64,000 nt of DNA from Agapetus fuscipes (Eukaryota; Arthropoda; Insecta; Trichoptera; Glossosomatidae): contig OX637352.1 in assembly GCA_951799405.1 (NCBI GenBank), positions 15,882,820 through 15,946,819 of the forward strand, read 5' to 3'. Shown here one piece after another: positions 50,192 to 60,426 of the stretch (position 1 is the stretch's first letter; the number at the start of each line of letters is the position of its first letter). The notes below the pieces were generated by a model, which was not told where the DNA came from, ran no database searches, and saw only the letters and a list, made by a program, of their open reading frames with translations. Position numbers and translations under genes: made by a program.

Positions 50192-50790
50192 TGTTGCGGA
50201 GAAATGGAGGGCCTCTGTGGATGCAGGAAACTTGAGAAAAGCCGGGCGGATTGCGAAAATTATGAACAATTTCTGACTTAACTGACCTCTAAATGGACAA
50301 AGGTCGAATAGATTTGTAATTTTGATTTTAAGGCTGATGTGTATTGTATGTTACCGTCCACTTGCATTGTCGTCTACAAAATATAATGAAATATGTCAAA
50401 AGAAACGCATTTTTACAAAACTGGCGTTCTACATTTTGTATAAAAACTTTCTGGTAAAAGAAGAAGAAGCCATTATTGTATTTTCAATTTTATCATGAAA
50501 AAATATAATTTCAGTTTTTGTATGTGAATTGCAATTTCTCGTTGAATTTCATGTTGTTTTAAATATTCTTAACTTAATTAATCTGCATGCAAATAGATGC
50601 AAAAATAAAATATCAGCTGTTATTAGTCAAACTGAACGCATTTAATTTATTTTCCTCAAGTTGGTCACGGATCAATGACAACCATGTCGTTAACATAAAC
50701 AAAAGAAAATTTGAATTCGTCTAGACGGCTCTTGGTTAACGACTTTTTATAAAAAAACATTTTTTTTAACTGAAAAATCGATATTCAACA
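50192..50790. promoter_or_regulatory. Bidirectional intergenic region
   Basis: 599 bp separate the start codons of phosphoglycerate mutase (minus) and the unidentified gene at 50791 (plus), so both promoters and 5' UTRs should lie here. It is AT-rich and free of recognisable repeats, unlike the rest of the window. No specific sites assigned. Confidence 0.4.
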
Positions 50791-51069
50791 ATGCGGTCCG
50801 ACACGAAGGCCTTGCCCATGAGGCAGCCGACCGCCGATCGCGATCTCAACGTCGCCAGTCACAGGAAAGTGAGCAAAAATCTGGAAGACAAATTCCGAGA
50901 GACTTCGGCGAGTCCGTTGAGGGAGAGATCGAAATTTGCCGAAAGCTGCAATGCGGGCGTGTTGAAGAGAATAAACCTTGCCGGTTCTAGAAAGGCGCTC
51001 CGTTCTGGGGCGGAGAAAATCACGAAAACCTTCAGACGTGTCCGGAACACTTTCGGGACATTGACGCAG
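50791..51069 (+). CDS. First exon of an unidentified basic protein
   Basis: ATG (context CAACAATGCGG) opens 93 codons and meets a good donor, ACGCAG|GTAAAG, at the end. The peptide is rich in Arg, Lys and Ser and includes RKVSKNLEDKFRETSASPLR, RERSKFAESCNAG and KITKTFRRVRNTFGTLTQ. It has no Cys/His cluster, signal peptide or membrane segment. I do not recognise the family. The GC content and the divergent position next to a housekeeping gene argue for a real gene. Later exons are not in the window; the intron was entered by SINEs and the LTR retrotransposon. Confidence 0.6.
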
Positions 51070-51127
51070 GTAAAGATCGATTTTTAAATTATATTTCATA
51101 TTTTACCTTATATTATACAAGTAAAAA

Positions 51128-51190
51128 ATGTTTAGTCTAGTGGTTGTTGATCAAAATTTACGTGGTTCGATTCCAGTAGAGACTACACAT
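51128..51190 (+). repeat. Decayed tRNA-like SINE head
   Basis: TAGTCTAGTGGTTGTTGATC and GTGGTTCGATTCCAGTAGAG keep box A and box B; no body follows. Confidence 0.5.
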
Positions 51191-51331
51191 TTTTTCATTC
51201 ACTAGGTATTTATGTTCTTGAAAAAATATTTAAACATTTTTCTCAAGACCGGCGGGTAAGGTTCACTCAGCCTTACTGTAGCCAATCAAACTCGCCTGGA
51301 ATGTTTGTATTTAAACAGGTATACTTTCCGG

Positions 51332-51568
51332 AGACCGGTCCGTAGTCTAGTGGTAACACTTCGGATTCGTAAATGGAAGGTTGTGTGTTCGAATCCCAGT
51401 GGAGCACAAAAATATACCCTTTATATTTTAAAAAAATGCTTTCGCTGGGTTAGAAAATTTATAAAACTTTTACAAAAGACCGGTCATTAAAGGTCCATCT
51501 AGCCTTACAGCAACTGGGTCTTGCTTGAGAATTGGCTCTTTGTAGCGACAACCAAGCTCGTAAAATTT
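51332..51568 (+). repeat. SINE-1, plus
   Basis: GGTCCGTAGTCTAGTGGTAA, box B TTCGAATCCCAGTGGAG, and body to AGCGACAACCAAGCTCGTAA, where SINE-2 begins. Confidence 0.85.
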
Positions 51569-51782
51569 CCGGTCAATAGCTCAGCTGGTAGAATGCTTGC
51601 ATTCCATGCTGAGAGCAAGAATTCGATCCATACCGAGGGTGTTGGAAATTATCTTCCGTTTCGATGTTTATTTCAAACAAAAAAAAAATACCGGCAGGGT
51701 GTAGGTACTCAGTCTTCACAAGAAATGAGAACCAGCCTCCTTGGGAGCTGGAAAACCCTTACTTCAACTGATGTGGTTAACG
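51569..51782 (+). repeat. SINE-2, plus, cut by the LTR element
   Basis: tRNA-like head GGTCAATAGCTCAGCTGGTA, with a possible Gly (TCC) anticodon loop ATTCCAT and box B AATTCGATCC. Then CCGAGGGTGTTGGAAAT and the CTTCAACTGATGTGGTTAAC segment. It ends at the LTR boundary at 51783. Confidence 0.75.
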
Positions 51783-52086
51783 TGTCACAGCGTCGCCCGA
51801 CTACGTCGAGGCTTCACTGTCAAAAACCCTCCGGCTAACTTCAGGGTTGTGTGTGAACATTGACGTCCTCGTCTCAGGGTGGTTATAGATGGGTTGTGAC
51901 TACAGTCTGAAATAGAAAGTTCCAAAACCAAAGAAAAAGAAACAAAAGGTGAAAGGGGAATGTGGTTTATTTAAAAGAATTAATTCTTTAAACAGAAGAA
52001 CAACATTTACAGAGGAGGTAACTCATAGTTATATTATCGATGTATAAACTCGTCAAACTACGAGAAGCTTATCTAATAAAGGTCTC
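51783..52086 (-). repeat. Left (3') LTR, shared part
   Basis: TGTCACAGCGTCGCCCGACT to ATCTAATAAAGGTCTC; matches 61643-61946 with about one mismatch noted (GGGTTGTGAC versus GGGTTGTAAC). LTR sequence may continue beyond 52086. Confidence 0.85.
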
Positions 52087-53370
52087 AATATTCAAAGTTA
52101 TTTGTTTTATTTATGGTTTATTAATAATTATCACTACTCCAAAGGTAGACATGAACTTTCATTAATAAAAGTATAAACAGTCTTGAGACTTTATAATATC
52201 AAAGAAGTTCGAAAGCTTCCATGACAATCGAGATCACATGTAAACAAACAAAAGGAAGATGGCGTCGAAAGCTTCTGGAAGGAATTGAGTACCAAAAACA
52301 AAATGGCGTCTGGGGACGCGCGAGAAAACAGAATGTATTTCTCGAACAAATAATACGCGTAGGTATTCACTGATTTAATTACAATAATGTGGAATATCTG
52401 AAAACACACTCGTAGAACAAGCTACATGCTCAAAGTATTCACAAAGAGAAGGCAAACAGTAAATGGATTAGTCTCACTACTGCGTGGATAGACCACGTGC
52501 AAAATTCACAGTGAGGTTATTTATTTACGTAAATCACAATACAATGGAGGCTTAATGATTTCAGTATAAAAACATTAAACCAATAGATGAAAGTCAAATG
52601 AGAAACATGCTCTATTCTCTTGGAGGAATATCAAAAAAAAAGAATTTAAGAAAAGCAATCGATTATCTGATTTGAATTATCCATAACTAAAAATGACAAA
52701 TGTAGACAACCCATTGTAATCAGATGGTTATTCTTTGGTAAAGACAAGATAAAATGCTTGCGCATCATGGCGAAAGAATTTATTAATCAGGATAAATTAA
52801 ACAATAAATCCGTGAAAACAAATTATCATTATACGGAAACAGACATTAAACATCATTTATGATAACAATAATTCCATTATTCCATAGGATGCTAACAGAT
52901 TAAACAACCTTACGTGAAATCCAAAATAGCAAATGGCCGAATCACGCGGTCACATTTCTAAATACTTGAAATTTTAAACAATTACAAATCTGAGATGAAA
53001 ATAAATATAAGGGGGATTATGGGACGTTGGTAGGGAAAAGGATTGGGATATAGGGAGGTAGGAGGTGTTACTTGAAATTTTATGTCGCGGAATCCATCTT
53101 CGTCCGTTGTCCGCGATGCAGAAAAAGGTCCTCTCGTCTCGCTGGTCGTGTGAAGAAAGCGACGGTTGCTGCTGGTCGACTCGGCATGGCCTACTCGTTT
53201 TGCGCGCTCCACCAATGGTATTAGCCTCGCATCCCTTTGGCGTGGGGGAAACGGAAGTGAAGCCAACGTAATGCTGTCAACGTTGCTTGCAGATCCCCGC
53301 TCTTTCCTTAATATTGTTAGCGGCTTGGAACAGGCGCGACACCCCATCCCTTCTTGGGTGGAAAGTTTTG
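52087..53370 (-). other. Inner LTR or 3' region of the Ty3 element
   Basis: Not matched elsewhere in the window. A 137-codon minus frame (53395-52982) has no recognisable domain. Probably LTR continuation or 3' UTR. Confidence 0.4.
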
Positions 53371-53756
53371 GGACTCTTTCCTGGTGTGGGTACAATTGGG
53401 AGTCTCCGTATTCTTTCAGGGACGTCAGTCAATGAAGGTCTTCAATGGTTGGGTTCCATTTCATTTGGAGGTTTGATCCAAGAGCATTTGGAGATGGTAT
53501 TTGAGGGGCTGTCCGTGTTTGGTTTTGGAGAATTCCTGGAAGGACATCAGTATGTGAAGTTCTTTAATGGTTGGATTCCCTTGGTAATAGGAAGTTTGAT
53601 CCAAGCGCAATAGAGATGGTATTTGAGGTGCTGTCCGTGTTTGGTTTTGGAGAATTCCTGGAAGGACATCAGTATGTGAAGTTCTTTAATGGTTGAATTC
53701 CCTTGGTAATAGGAAGTTTGATCCAAGCGCAATAGAGATGGTATTTGAGGTGCTGT
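53371..53756. repeat. 122-bp tandem repeat, ~3 units
   Basis: GAGATGGTATTTGAGG recurs at 53491, 53613 and 53735, with GGTTTTGGAGAATTCCTGGA and GAAGTTCTTTAATGGTTG inside. The last two units are nearly identical; the first is divergent. Confidence 0.85.
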
Positions 53757-54179
53757 AGCGTCAGACGTTAGGAGTAGGTGAGATGAAATTGTGAGGCTTG
53801 AATGGTCTTCTCTCTTGAAGAATCTTGATTTCTCTTCGTTGGTGTAATATAACTAAGAAGTCCTTATTCTAACCTTACTCTACGACTTAAGTAATTCTTA
53901 ACAACTAGGTTCATTAAGATTTCTCGGGGAGAAAACAAGTTTTTCTCTCCGCTCACGCTCTGTTCGCAAAAACACAACAATGCTACAAGCAAGGAGTCTT
54001 CATGCGAGCACAACATGAGGGTTGGTAATGGCAAAATTACTGTTTCTGTCACTAGACAGGATTTCAATTTATACTAGAGGTTAGCTGTTGACAGCTACCA
54101 AATAATAGTAGATAGCAGCTCATGGTCATCGTCCTTTGAATAGGATACATGTTGAAACTTTTATCAGAAACTGAAATCA

Positions 54180-54540
54180 AAATAAATTGCACAGAATCTG
54201 TACTCGACTTTCTTGCAAAAATTAACCCACTGTATGACGTATGTATAGCTAGAATCATCTACCAGCTTATGCCGTTTCAATAAAAATATAATATATCAAT
54301 AATAAATCAATTTTATTCGACCGCGGTGTGTACCTGCATACTCGTACAATATGGATATAGCCATATAAATACTTAAATGAATATAAATATTTGGTTGATT
54401 TATTTGTTGAGCACCGTTTTGTGTGAATCACACCTCAAGAGCCCTCTGCGAGGTTGGTCTTCTCTGGAAAATGCGCCAATTACACAAGAAAGATCCTTGA
54501 CTTATAGGTTGGTATAAAGCTGACCACCCATAGTGTAAAA
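54180..54540. repeat. Compound repeat shared with 20190-20538
   Basis: Same unidentified segment, SINE-1 3' end and family b start, in the same order. Confidence 0.75.
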
Positions 54541-54765
54541 AATGATTCACTTTGCCAATGCCACCCCTGTTTCAAGGAAGGTCGGCAAGAGTTGTAGGTT
54601 TTAAGTTCATTTGAGATTTGGTTTTAATTTTTAAGTACACATTCAGCGTTTTTAAGCGCGAATTTACACGTGTCTGTTTGTGGGCATGCATTTGATATGA
54701 GTTTTTCATTTTAATATATCTTTGCAACTCAGATTTTAGAATCTAGAATCTAGATTATTATAGAT
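54495..54765 (+). repeat. Family b element, plus
   Basis: CCTTGACTTATAGGTTGGTA to GCAACTCAGATTTTAGAATC tail. It lies between Ty3 pol and the left LTR. Confidence 0.8.
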
Positions 54766-55803
54766 GGTCATTGAACCCTTTTGTATGCAAACTAGGACTT
54801 TGTATGGTGGGTAAACTTTTTAGTTATATTTTGAAATAGTAACGACTGATTATTATTGGTATTTATAAAATTTTAAGAATCGCAGCATTTTATCTAATTT
54901 TAACCCTTTGACTACCAAGAAAATTGCTAATACATTTTGTATGGAAAATTTTCACTTTGTATGGCGGCTATACTTCTGATTCACTTTTAGGAAAAAATAA
55001 TGATGATAATATATAGGTTATTATTATTGTTTTACATTTGTGGTACATTATTTTTTTATTAACCCTCTAACTGCCGAGAATTTTTCCATTATTTTTTTCT
55101 TTTATATGGCAACTCCCTAAACCGAGATTATGATAAAGAAATGATTATAATTATTAGATAGCACTATTATATAAATGGATTCACACAAAATTTAAGAAAA
55201 ATCGTCGGAGCCGTTTTTGAGAAAATCGCATTTTAAATTTTCAGCTCTTCGGAAGCCATCTTGAATTTTCAAAAAAGTAAAAAAAAATGATTCAGAATTA
55301 AAGTGATAAGCTTGTTCTTTCTATCAAATCTAAAACAAATTTAAATATCTTGCATTTTAATAGGTTTTTGTAATATTTTCGATTTAAAATTTCAGGTCGT
55401 GTAAACGGTGCTTTATATTTGTTTTTTCAAAAAAATTTTTTTGTCAGTTTGTAGAAATTTATGTTGTCCATAATATTGTAGAACATTATATTTTTGTTGA
55501 TCCCTTAACTTTCGAGAAAATCACAATCGTTTGTTTTTTTCATATCGCAGCCCATAGACACAGATTAGTAAGAGTGTTGCCATAACTAATTTATTAAGTT
55601 AAAAACTAATAAATGGCAACTCTGAAAATTTAAGAAAAATTCTTGGAGCCGTTTTTGAGAAAAGTGCAATTTTATGTTTTTTTTGTATGGCAGCCATCTT
55701 GATTTTTCAAGTTGGTGTAATGCCATGTTATTCATACTTAATATATGTCCAAAAAAGCTGATGTAGCCAAAATTTGGTATCTCTAGGTCTTATACTTTGG
55801 AAA
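54766..55803. other. AT-rich, possibly a LINE 3' region
   Basis: Repeated phrases (CTTTGACTACCAAGAAAATT, TAACTGCCGAGAATTTTTCC; AAATTTAAGAAAAATCGTCG, AAATTTAAGAAAAATTCTTG) suggest internal duplication. No coding sequence recognised. Confidence 0.4.
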
Positions 55804-55870
55804 GTGACACACACACATACATACATACATACATACATACATACATACATACATACATACATACATACAG
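55804..55870. repeat. (CATA)n microsatellite
   Basis: CACACACA then about 14 CATA units, ending ACAGACGGACG. Confidence 0.9.
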
Positions 55871-56359
55871 ACGGACGTTTTTGAAAGATAGTGTTTTTTG
55901 GCATGTCCTGCACCAGGACAACTCATTTCCGTGAAAACCTCGAATTTTTTTTTTCACACCAAATCATAACTTTCTTTATAGCCTTCGGCTATAGCAAGAA
56001 AGTAAAAAATTACATTAATGTGCACAGCCGTCATCGACTTTGGGTGGATGACGTCTGTTGGATCCCTCGGGTAGAGAGTCTTTTTGAAGGGACATAAGGG
56101 CTAAAGCAACTTCCTATGTCTCTTCCGTCATCTTTTCTAAAGCGACATGATCATCGCTGAGTTGGTATGCTAAGTTCGCCCACTAAGATAGGTTACGAAC
56201 TGTGACCCACAGTACTATTTTCAGAAGGAAAGATACTGTTTTGCGTATGGTGGCAGTCAGGAGGCTGCGCCAGGGTCTCGCGTCGGGGGGTTTTCGTGAA
56301 TTTTTTCAGGGATACTGAATTCTTGGGTTGAAACCACAAAGTTTCCTTCTCGTATTGTC

Positions 56360-56684
56360 AGGTCGACACCTATAATGATTTTTTTTTTTTTTTCTATGAC
56401 CAGGTCAACACCTGTCATGCACTTTCTCATATATAATCAGGTTAGTACCTATTATTTTTTCCAATGACCAGGTCAACACCTGTCATGCACTTTCTCATAT
56501 ATATAATCAGGTTAGTACCTATTATCTCTATTGTATTATAAGGTCGTCACCTATTATGTTCTATAGTATTGTAAGGTCATCACCTATTTTGTTCTACTGT
56601 ATTGTAAGGTCATCACCTATTTTGTTCTACTGTATTGTAAGGTCATCACCTATTTTGTTCTATTGTATTGTAAGGTCATCACCT
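56360..56684. repeat. Array of ten AGGT-N4-ACCT motifs, 33-bp period
   Basis: Palindromic-type half sites start at 56360, 56402, 56439, 56470, 56509, 56541, 56574, 56607, 56640 and 56673. The last units repeat every 33 bp (TTTTGTTCTACTGTATTGTA plus AGGTCATCACCTA). The first units are longer and variable, but the AGGT....ACCT core persists. It lies in the 3' region of the Ty3 element. Confidence 0.85.
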
Positions 56685-56699
56685 ATTATGGGGGTTTTC

Positions 56700-57192
56700 G
56701 AAGGTTTCTTGGGTAACCAAGGAGTGTACACAACAAGTATCTCGAATTTTGGTACGAGGTACTGCTGGTGCATTTTCTGGAGAGGAAGGGATACAACTTT
56801 AAAGTTCGCCACCGCATCCCGACGAGAGTCTACGTGTACTTTGCAGAGTTCCCGACAGTATGACGCAAGGGGGGACTTTAGAGGTTGAGGGACTGAAGAG
56901 AACAAGTTTTCAAAGTGTGGTAAGTATTTTTAAGGTGGTCGTATATGGAGCCGTACAGAATGCTAGGTGATCAATCCTGCTATCTGCATAACTTCATAAT
57001 AGAATTTTATTTTGATGTAGATGATTAGAGAAATTATCTACTTGTCCTGGATTGGACGAGATGATTGTACATATTGTTCTGTATTTATGTATTCTCTTCA
57101 AGGGGGAGGAGAGGTGTGAGGAAGGGAGTGCTTTCGGACAAGCTCGTTGGAGAATAGGGCGCCAGGAATTTTTTGTATAGAAAATAACAAAA
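56700..57192 (-). other. Ty3 element 3' untranslated region next to pol stop
   Basis: No env-like frame. An 81-codon minus frame at 56905-56660 has no recognisable motif. Confidence 0.4.
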
Positions 57193-60100
57193 CTAGGGGG
57201 AGGGTTCGAATTTGACAATATCCTTCACGTGGAAAATTCCTAAGAGTCTTCCATCCATATCTTGGAGTTCGTAACAAGTACTGGATATGCGCTTTCTAAC
57301 TAGGCATTTGACAAACTTGGGACACAACTTGGCAGATATGTAACGATTGGCATCAGACTGTATGAAAGATCTGCGCCAGACAGTTTGTCCTACAACGAAG
57401 TTGCATGATTTTCGCTTCAGATTATAACGCTGAGCGTTCTTCTGGAAGGCTTTAGTAAGAGATACTGAGACTTCCTCATAGATTTTTTCCATGTTGGGAA
57501 TACTTGGGTTAGTCTCTACGTTTCCTGATTGATTAATAAGTAAAGATTCCGGGGACAAATGAAATGAACCGTGAGGTTTACATTCAAAACCGTGCAGTAA
57601 AAAAAATGGAGTGAATCCTGTTGCTAAGCTGACGGTGTTGTTTAGACAAGAACATATCTGAGGTAGTTTAGTACACCAGATCCGTTGGTTATCATTCACC
57701 AACATAGCTAAACAGGTGATAATATTGGCATTATATCGTTCACTCGGATTGTTTTGGGGGTGGTAACGTGCATTGTAGAAAAGATCTTCTACTCCGTAGT
57801 TCTTCAGAAAGGTACGGAATTGTGAAGAGATAAACTGTGAACCGTTGTCCATTACCACTGTTTTTGGAACTGAATAAGGTAAAAAGATTCTTTCTTCGAA
57901 TATTTTGATTATAGTTGAAGAAGTGGCTTTTCTTAGGGGAAAGGCCCAAACAAATTTGGTGAAATTATCCACAATGGTTAAGATGTATATATTCCTTTGA
58001 TTGGACATGGGGAAAGGTCCTATTAAATCCGTAGAAAGCGAAGTCATGGGTTTTAAACAACGTTTCGGAGTAGACATTAATCCATGAGGGGGCTGATTAC
58101 CACGTTTGTATGCTTTGCAGGTGTCACAAGCACTGACAAGGGTTTCTATTTCTTTAAATAGACCTTTGAAATAATAAAGTCGTGACATAGAATCATATGT
58201 TTTCCTTATTCCAGGATGACATAAGTTGAGGTGGTGATCAGAGATCACTCTACTGATACTACATGAGGGTATAACTACTTTCCAAGTATGTTGATTTAAA
58301 TATCTATCGGTGCCTACAGCTTTGGTATAACGATACAAATGTCCGTTCTCTACCATAAGGTGCGGTACAGCGTTGGGGTTGGTTTTACAAAGTTCCATTT
58401 GAGATAAATACTTGTTGTCGTGGACATCAGTAAACGGAGACGGGATAGAAATGGGTGCAATTTCTATGCGACTAAGGGCATCAGCTAAATTATTCTCGCA
58501 TCCTTTCTTGTAGACAAAGGTATATTGGTATTGTGATAAACGACAAGCCCATCTCGCTAGACGTCCGCTAGGAGAGGATAGATTATTCAAATATTTTAAA
58601 CAGCCATGGTCACTCTGAAGGGTAAAATGCGTTCCGTCGAGGTAGCTTCTAAAATGATGAACGGATTCTACTATGGCCAAGAGTTCTCTTTCAGTGGTAC
58701 TGTAAGATTTCTCTGGAAGAGTAAGTTTTCTAGAAAAATATGCAATTACATGTTCAGTTTGGTCGGGCATCTTTTGCGAGAGAAAGCTTCCTATGCTAAT
58801 TTGACTAGCGTCGCAAGTCAGAATGTAAGGAACAGAATAATCCGGAGGTTTTAGAACAGGTGCAGAGGTCATCGCAGTTTTCAATGCTTCGAATGACGTT
58901 TGAGCGGCTTCGTCCCATACAAATGCTTTTCCCTTAAATTTACTACTAGTGAGCTTGCATAAGGGGGCGGCAATTTCAGCAAAGTTTTTTATGAACTTCC
59001 TATAATAAGAAGCACAACCAAGGAAAGATTTAACTCCTTTAACCGTTGATGGAATTGGGAATTGCTGAATGGCTTTGATTTTGTCTGGATCTGTTCGTAT
59101 ACCGTTGCGGTCTATTACATGTCCTAAATATTTCAAGGAGGGCTTGCAGAATTCTGATTTAGCTAATCTGATTGTCAGATTTGCTTCTTTGAGCCTTTCT
59201 TGAACAATGCGTAAATGATTTAAGTGAGAAGAAAAATCGGGGCTGCAAATTAATATGTCGTCCAGATAGCAGAAGACATGATCTCCTAGATCGTTAAATA
59301 AGTGATCCATTAGTCTTTGTAATTGACTAGGAATATTGGTGAGACCAAAGGGAGTCACGTTAAAACAGAATTGACCTTTTCCTTCTACGAAAAATGCAGT
59401 TTTTAATTTGGAGTCTTCATCCAAAGGCATTTGCCAAAATCCCATGCTCAAGTCGAGCGTGGTGAGGAATTTGGTATCTCTAAGATTGCTAAGTATATTG
59501 TTAATGTTTGGGAGGCGATAAGAATCGGCCAAGGTTATTGAATTTAATTTCCTGGGGTCTAAGACAAAACGAGGAGAACCGTCTTTTTTTGGTACCAGAA
59601 AAGCATTATTCAGCCAGGGGCTTCGGCATGGTTCAATAACTTGTAAAGATAACATTTTGTCAATTTCAGCAACTAGCTGCTGTCTTCTAATGTGAGATTG
59701 AGGAAAAGTTCTTTGCTTAACTGGAGGGTGATCAGCAGTATTTATAACATGATTGACTAGGTGGGTACGTCCTAGACCAATTTTTTCATATGAAATTTCT
59801 TCAAACAGAAGACGGGTAGAATTTAATTTTAACTGTTCAGATTCTGATAATTCACTCGCAGGAATTAAACAAGCGGGTGGTTTTTCGATGGAAACCGAGG
59901 CAATATCTGCATGTGCTCGTTTGGGAAAAAGCAGAGGTGTCAAATTAGATTTTTCTAAGAAGGGGACCCCTAGTATAATGGAGTTTTCTAAAGTGGGTAC
60001 TATGGTAAAAGGTATGAGGTGGCAGTTATCATCAAATGACAAGGGTAAAGTAATAATGCCTAGCGACTTATGGAGGGAGTTGTCTGCGGTGCAAACAGTT

Positions 60101-60426
60101 GATGTAGCATGTTTCACTGCATAACCCAATTCTCTGAAATGTACATGCAGGGAACCTCCGAGTAAATTGATGGCAGCGCCTGTATCTAAGAGAGCTCTAA
60201 AGGGAATATTATGAATTCTAAAATTCAAATATGGTCGGTGATCTAAAGCATTGGAGATTTTAACAACATTAAGAAAATATGTATTCTTAAATAATTTAAC
60301 TGACTTGAGCCAATCAGACATCTCGGCCTTTTGAACCTTGTCCGAAAGGGGTGGTGGACGATATGTGTGACGGCTCATTGGTCGTTTTTTGCAACAACTC
60401 GTGGTGGTGCAGTAGATCTTGGACAT
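57193..60426 (-). CDS. pol: Ty3/Gypsy pol polyprotein
   Basis: A 1077-codon open frame with the Metaviridae order. An aspartic protease (LLDTGAAINLLGG, DTG at residue 81) is followed by a reverse transcriptase with FVLDPRKLN, LTTLDLSMGFWQMPLD and the catalytic YLDD at 387-390. RNase H follows (ILTCDAS, ERELLAIV, LQSDHGCLKYL, ADALSR), then an integrase with an HHCC-type zinc finger (HPGIRKTYD, CDTCKAYKRG) and DDE residues in LSTDLIGPF, VVMDNGSQF and NPSERYN. No internal stop or frameshift is seen, so the protein may be functional. It overlaps gag by 52 bp in the -1 frame. The reported Met lies in the overlap, and translation is expected to enter by frameshifting at 60390-60384. Confidence 0.95.
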   Translation of the reverse strand: MSKIYCTTTSCCKKRPMSRHTYRPPPLSDKVQKAEMSDWLKSVKLFKNTYFLNVVKISNALDHRPYLNFRIHNIPFRALLDTGAAINLLGGSLHVHFRELGYAVKHATSTVCTADNSLHKSLGIITLPLSFDDNCHLIPFTIVPTLENSIILGVPFLEKSNLTPLLFPKRAHADIASVSIEKPPACLIPASELSESEQLKLNSTRLLFEEISYEKIGLGRTHLVNHVINTADHPPVKQRTFPQSHIRRQQLVAEIDKMLSLQVIEPCRSPWLNNAFLVPKKDGSPRFVLDPRKLNSITLADSYRLPNINNILSNLRDTKFLTTLDLSMGFWQMPLDEDSKLKTAFFVEGKGQFCFNVTPFGLTNIPSQLQRLMDHLFNDLGDHVFCYLDDILICSPDFSSHLNHLRIVQERLKEANLTIRLAKSEFCKPSLKYLGHVIDRNGIRTDPDKIKAIQQFPIPSTVKGVKSFLGCASYYRKFIKNFAEIAAPLCKLTSSKFKGKAFVWDEAAQTSFEALKTAMTSAPVLKPPDYSVPYILTCDASQISIGSFLSQKMPDQTEHVIAYFSRKLTLPEKSYSTTERELLAIVESVHHFRSYLDGTHFTLQSDHGCLKYLNNLSSPSGRLARWACRLSQYQYTFVYKKGCENNLADALSRIEIAPISIPSPFTDVHDNKYLSQMELCKTNPNAVPHLMVENGHLYRYTKAVGTDRYLNQHTWKVVIPSCSISRVISDHHLNLCHPGIRKTYDSMSRLYYFKGLFKEIETLVSACDTCKAYKRGNQPPHGLMSTPKRCLKPMTSLSTDLIGPFPMSNQRNIYILTIVDNFTKFVWAFPLRKATSSTIIKIFEERIFLPYSVPKTVVMDNGSQFISSQFRTFLKNYGVEDLFYNARYHPQNNPSERYNANIITCLAMLVNDNQRIWCTKLPQICSCLNNTVSLATGFTPFFLLHGFECKPHGSFHLSPESLLINQSGNVETNPSIPNMEKIYEEVSVSLTKAFQKNAQRYNLKRKSCNFVVGQTVWRRSFIQSDANRYISAKLCPKFVKCLVRKRISSTCYELQDMDGRLLGIFHVKDIVKFEPSP

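Noticed and set aside
52982..53395. 137-codon minus frame as an env-like gene of the Ty3 element
   Set aside because: No signal peptide, membrane segment or glycoprotein features, and it lies beyond tandem repeats far from pol.
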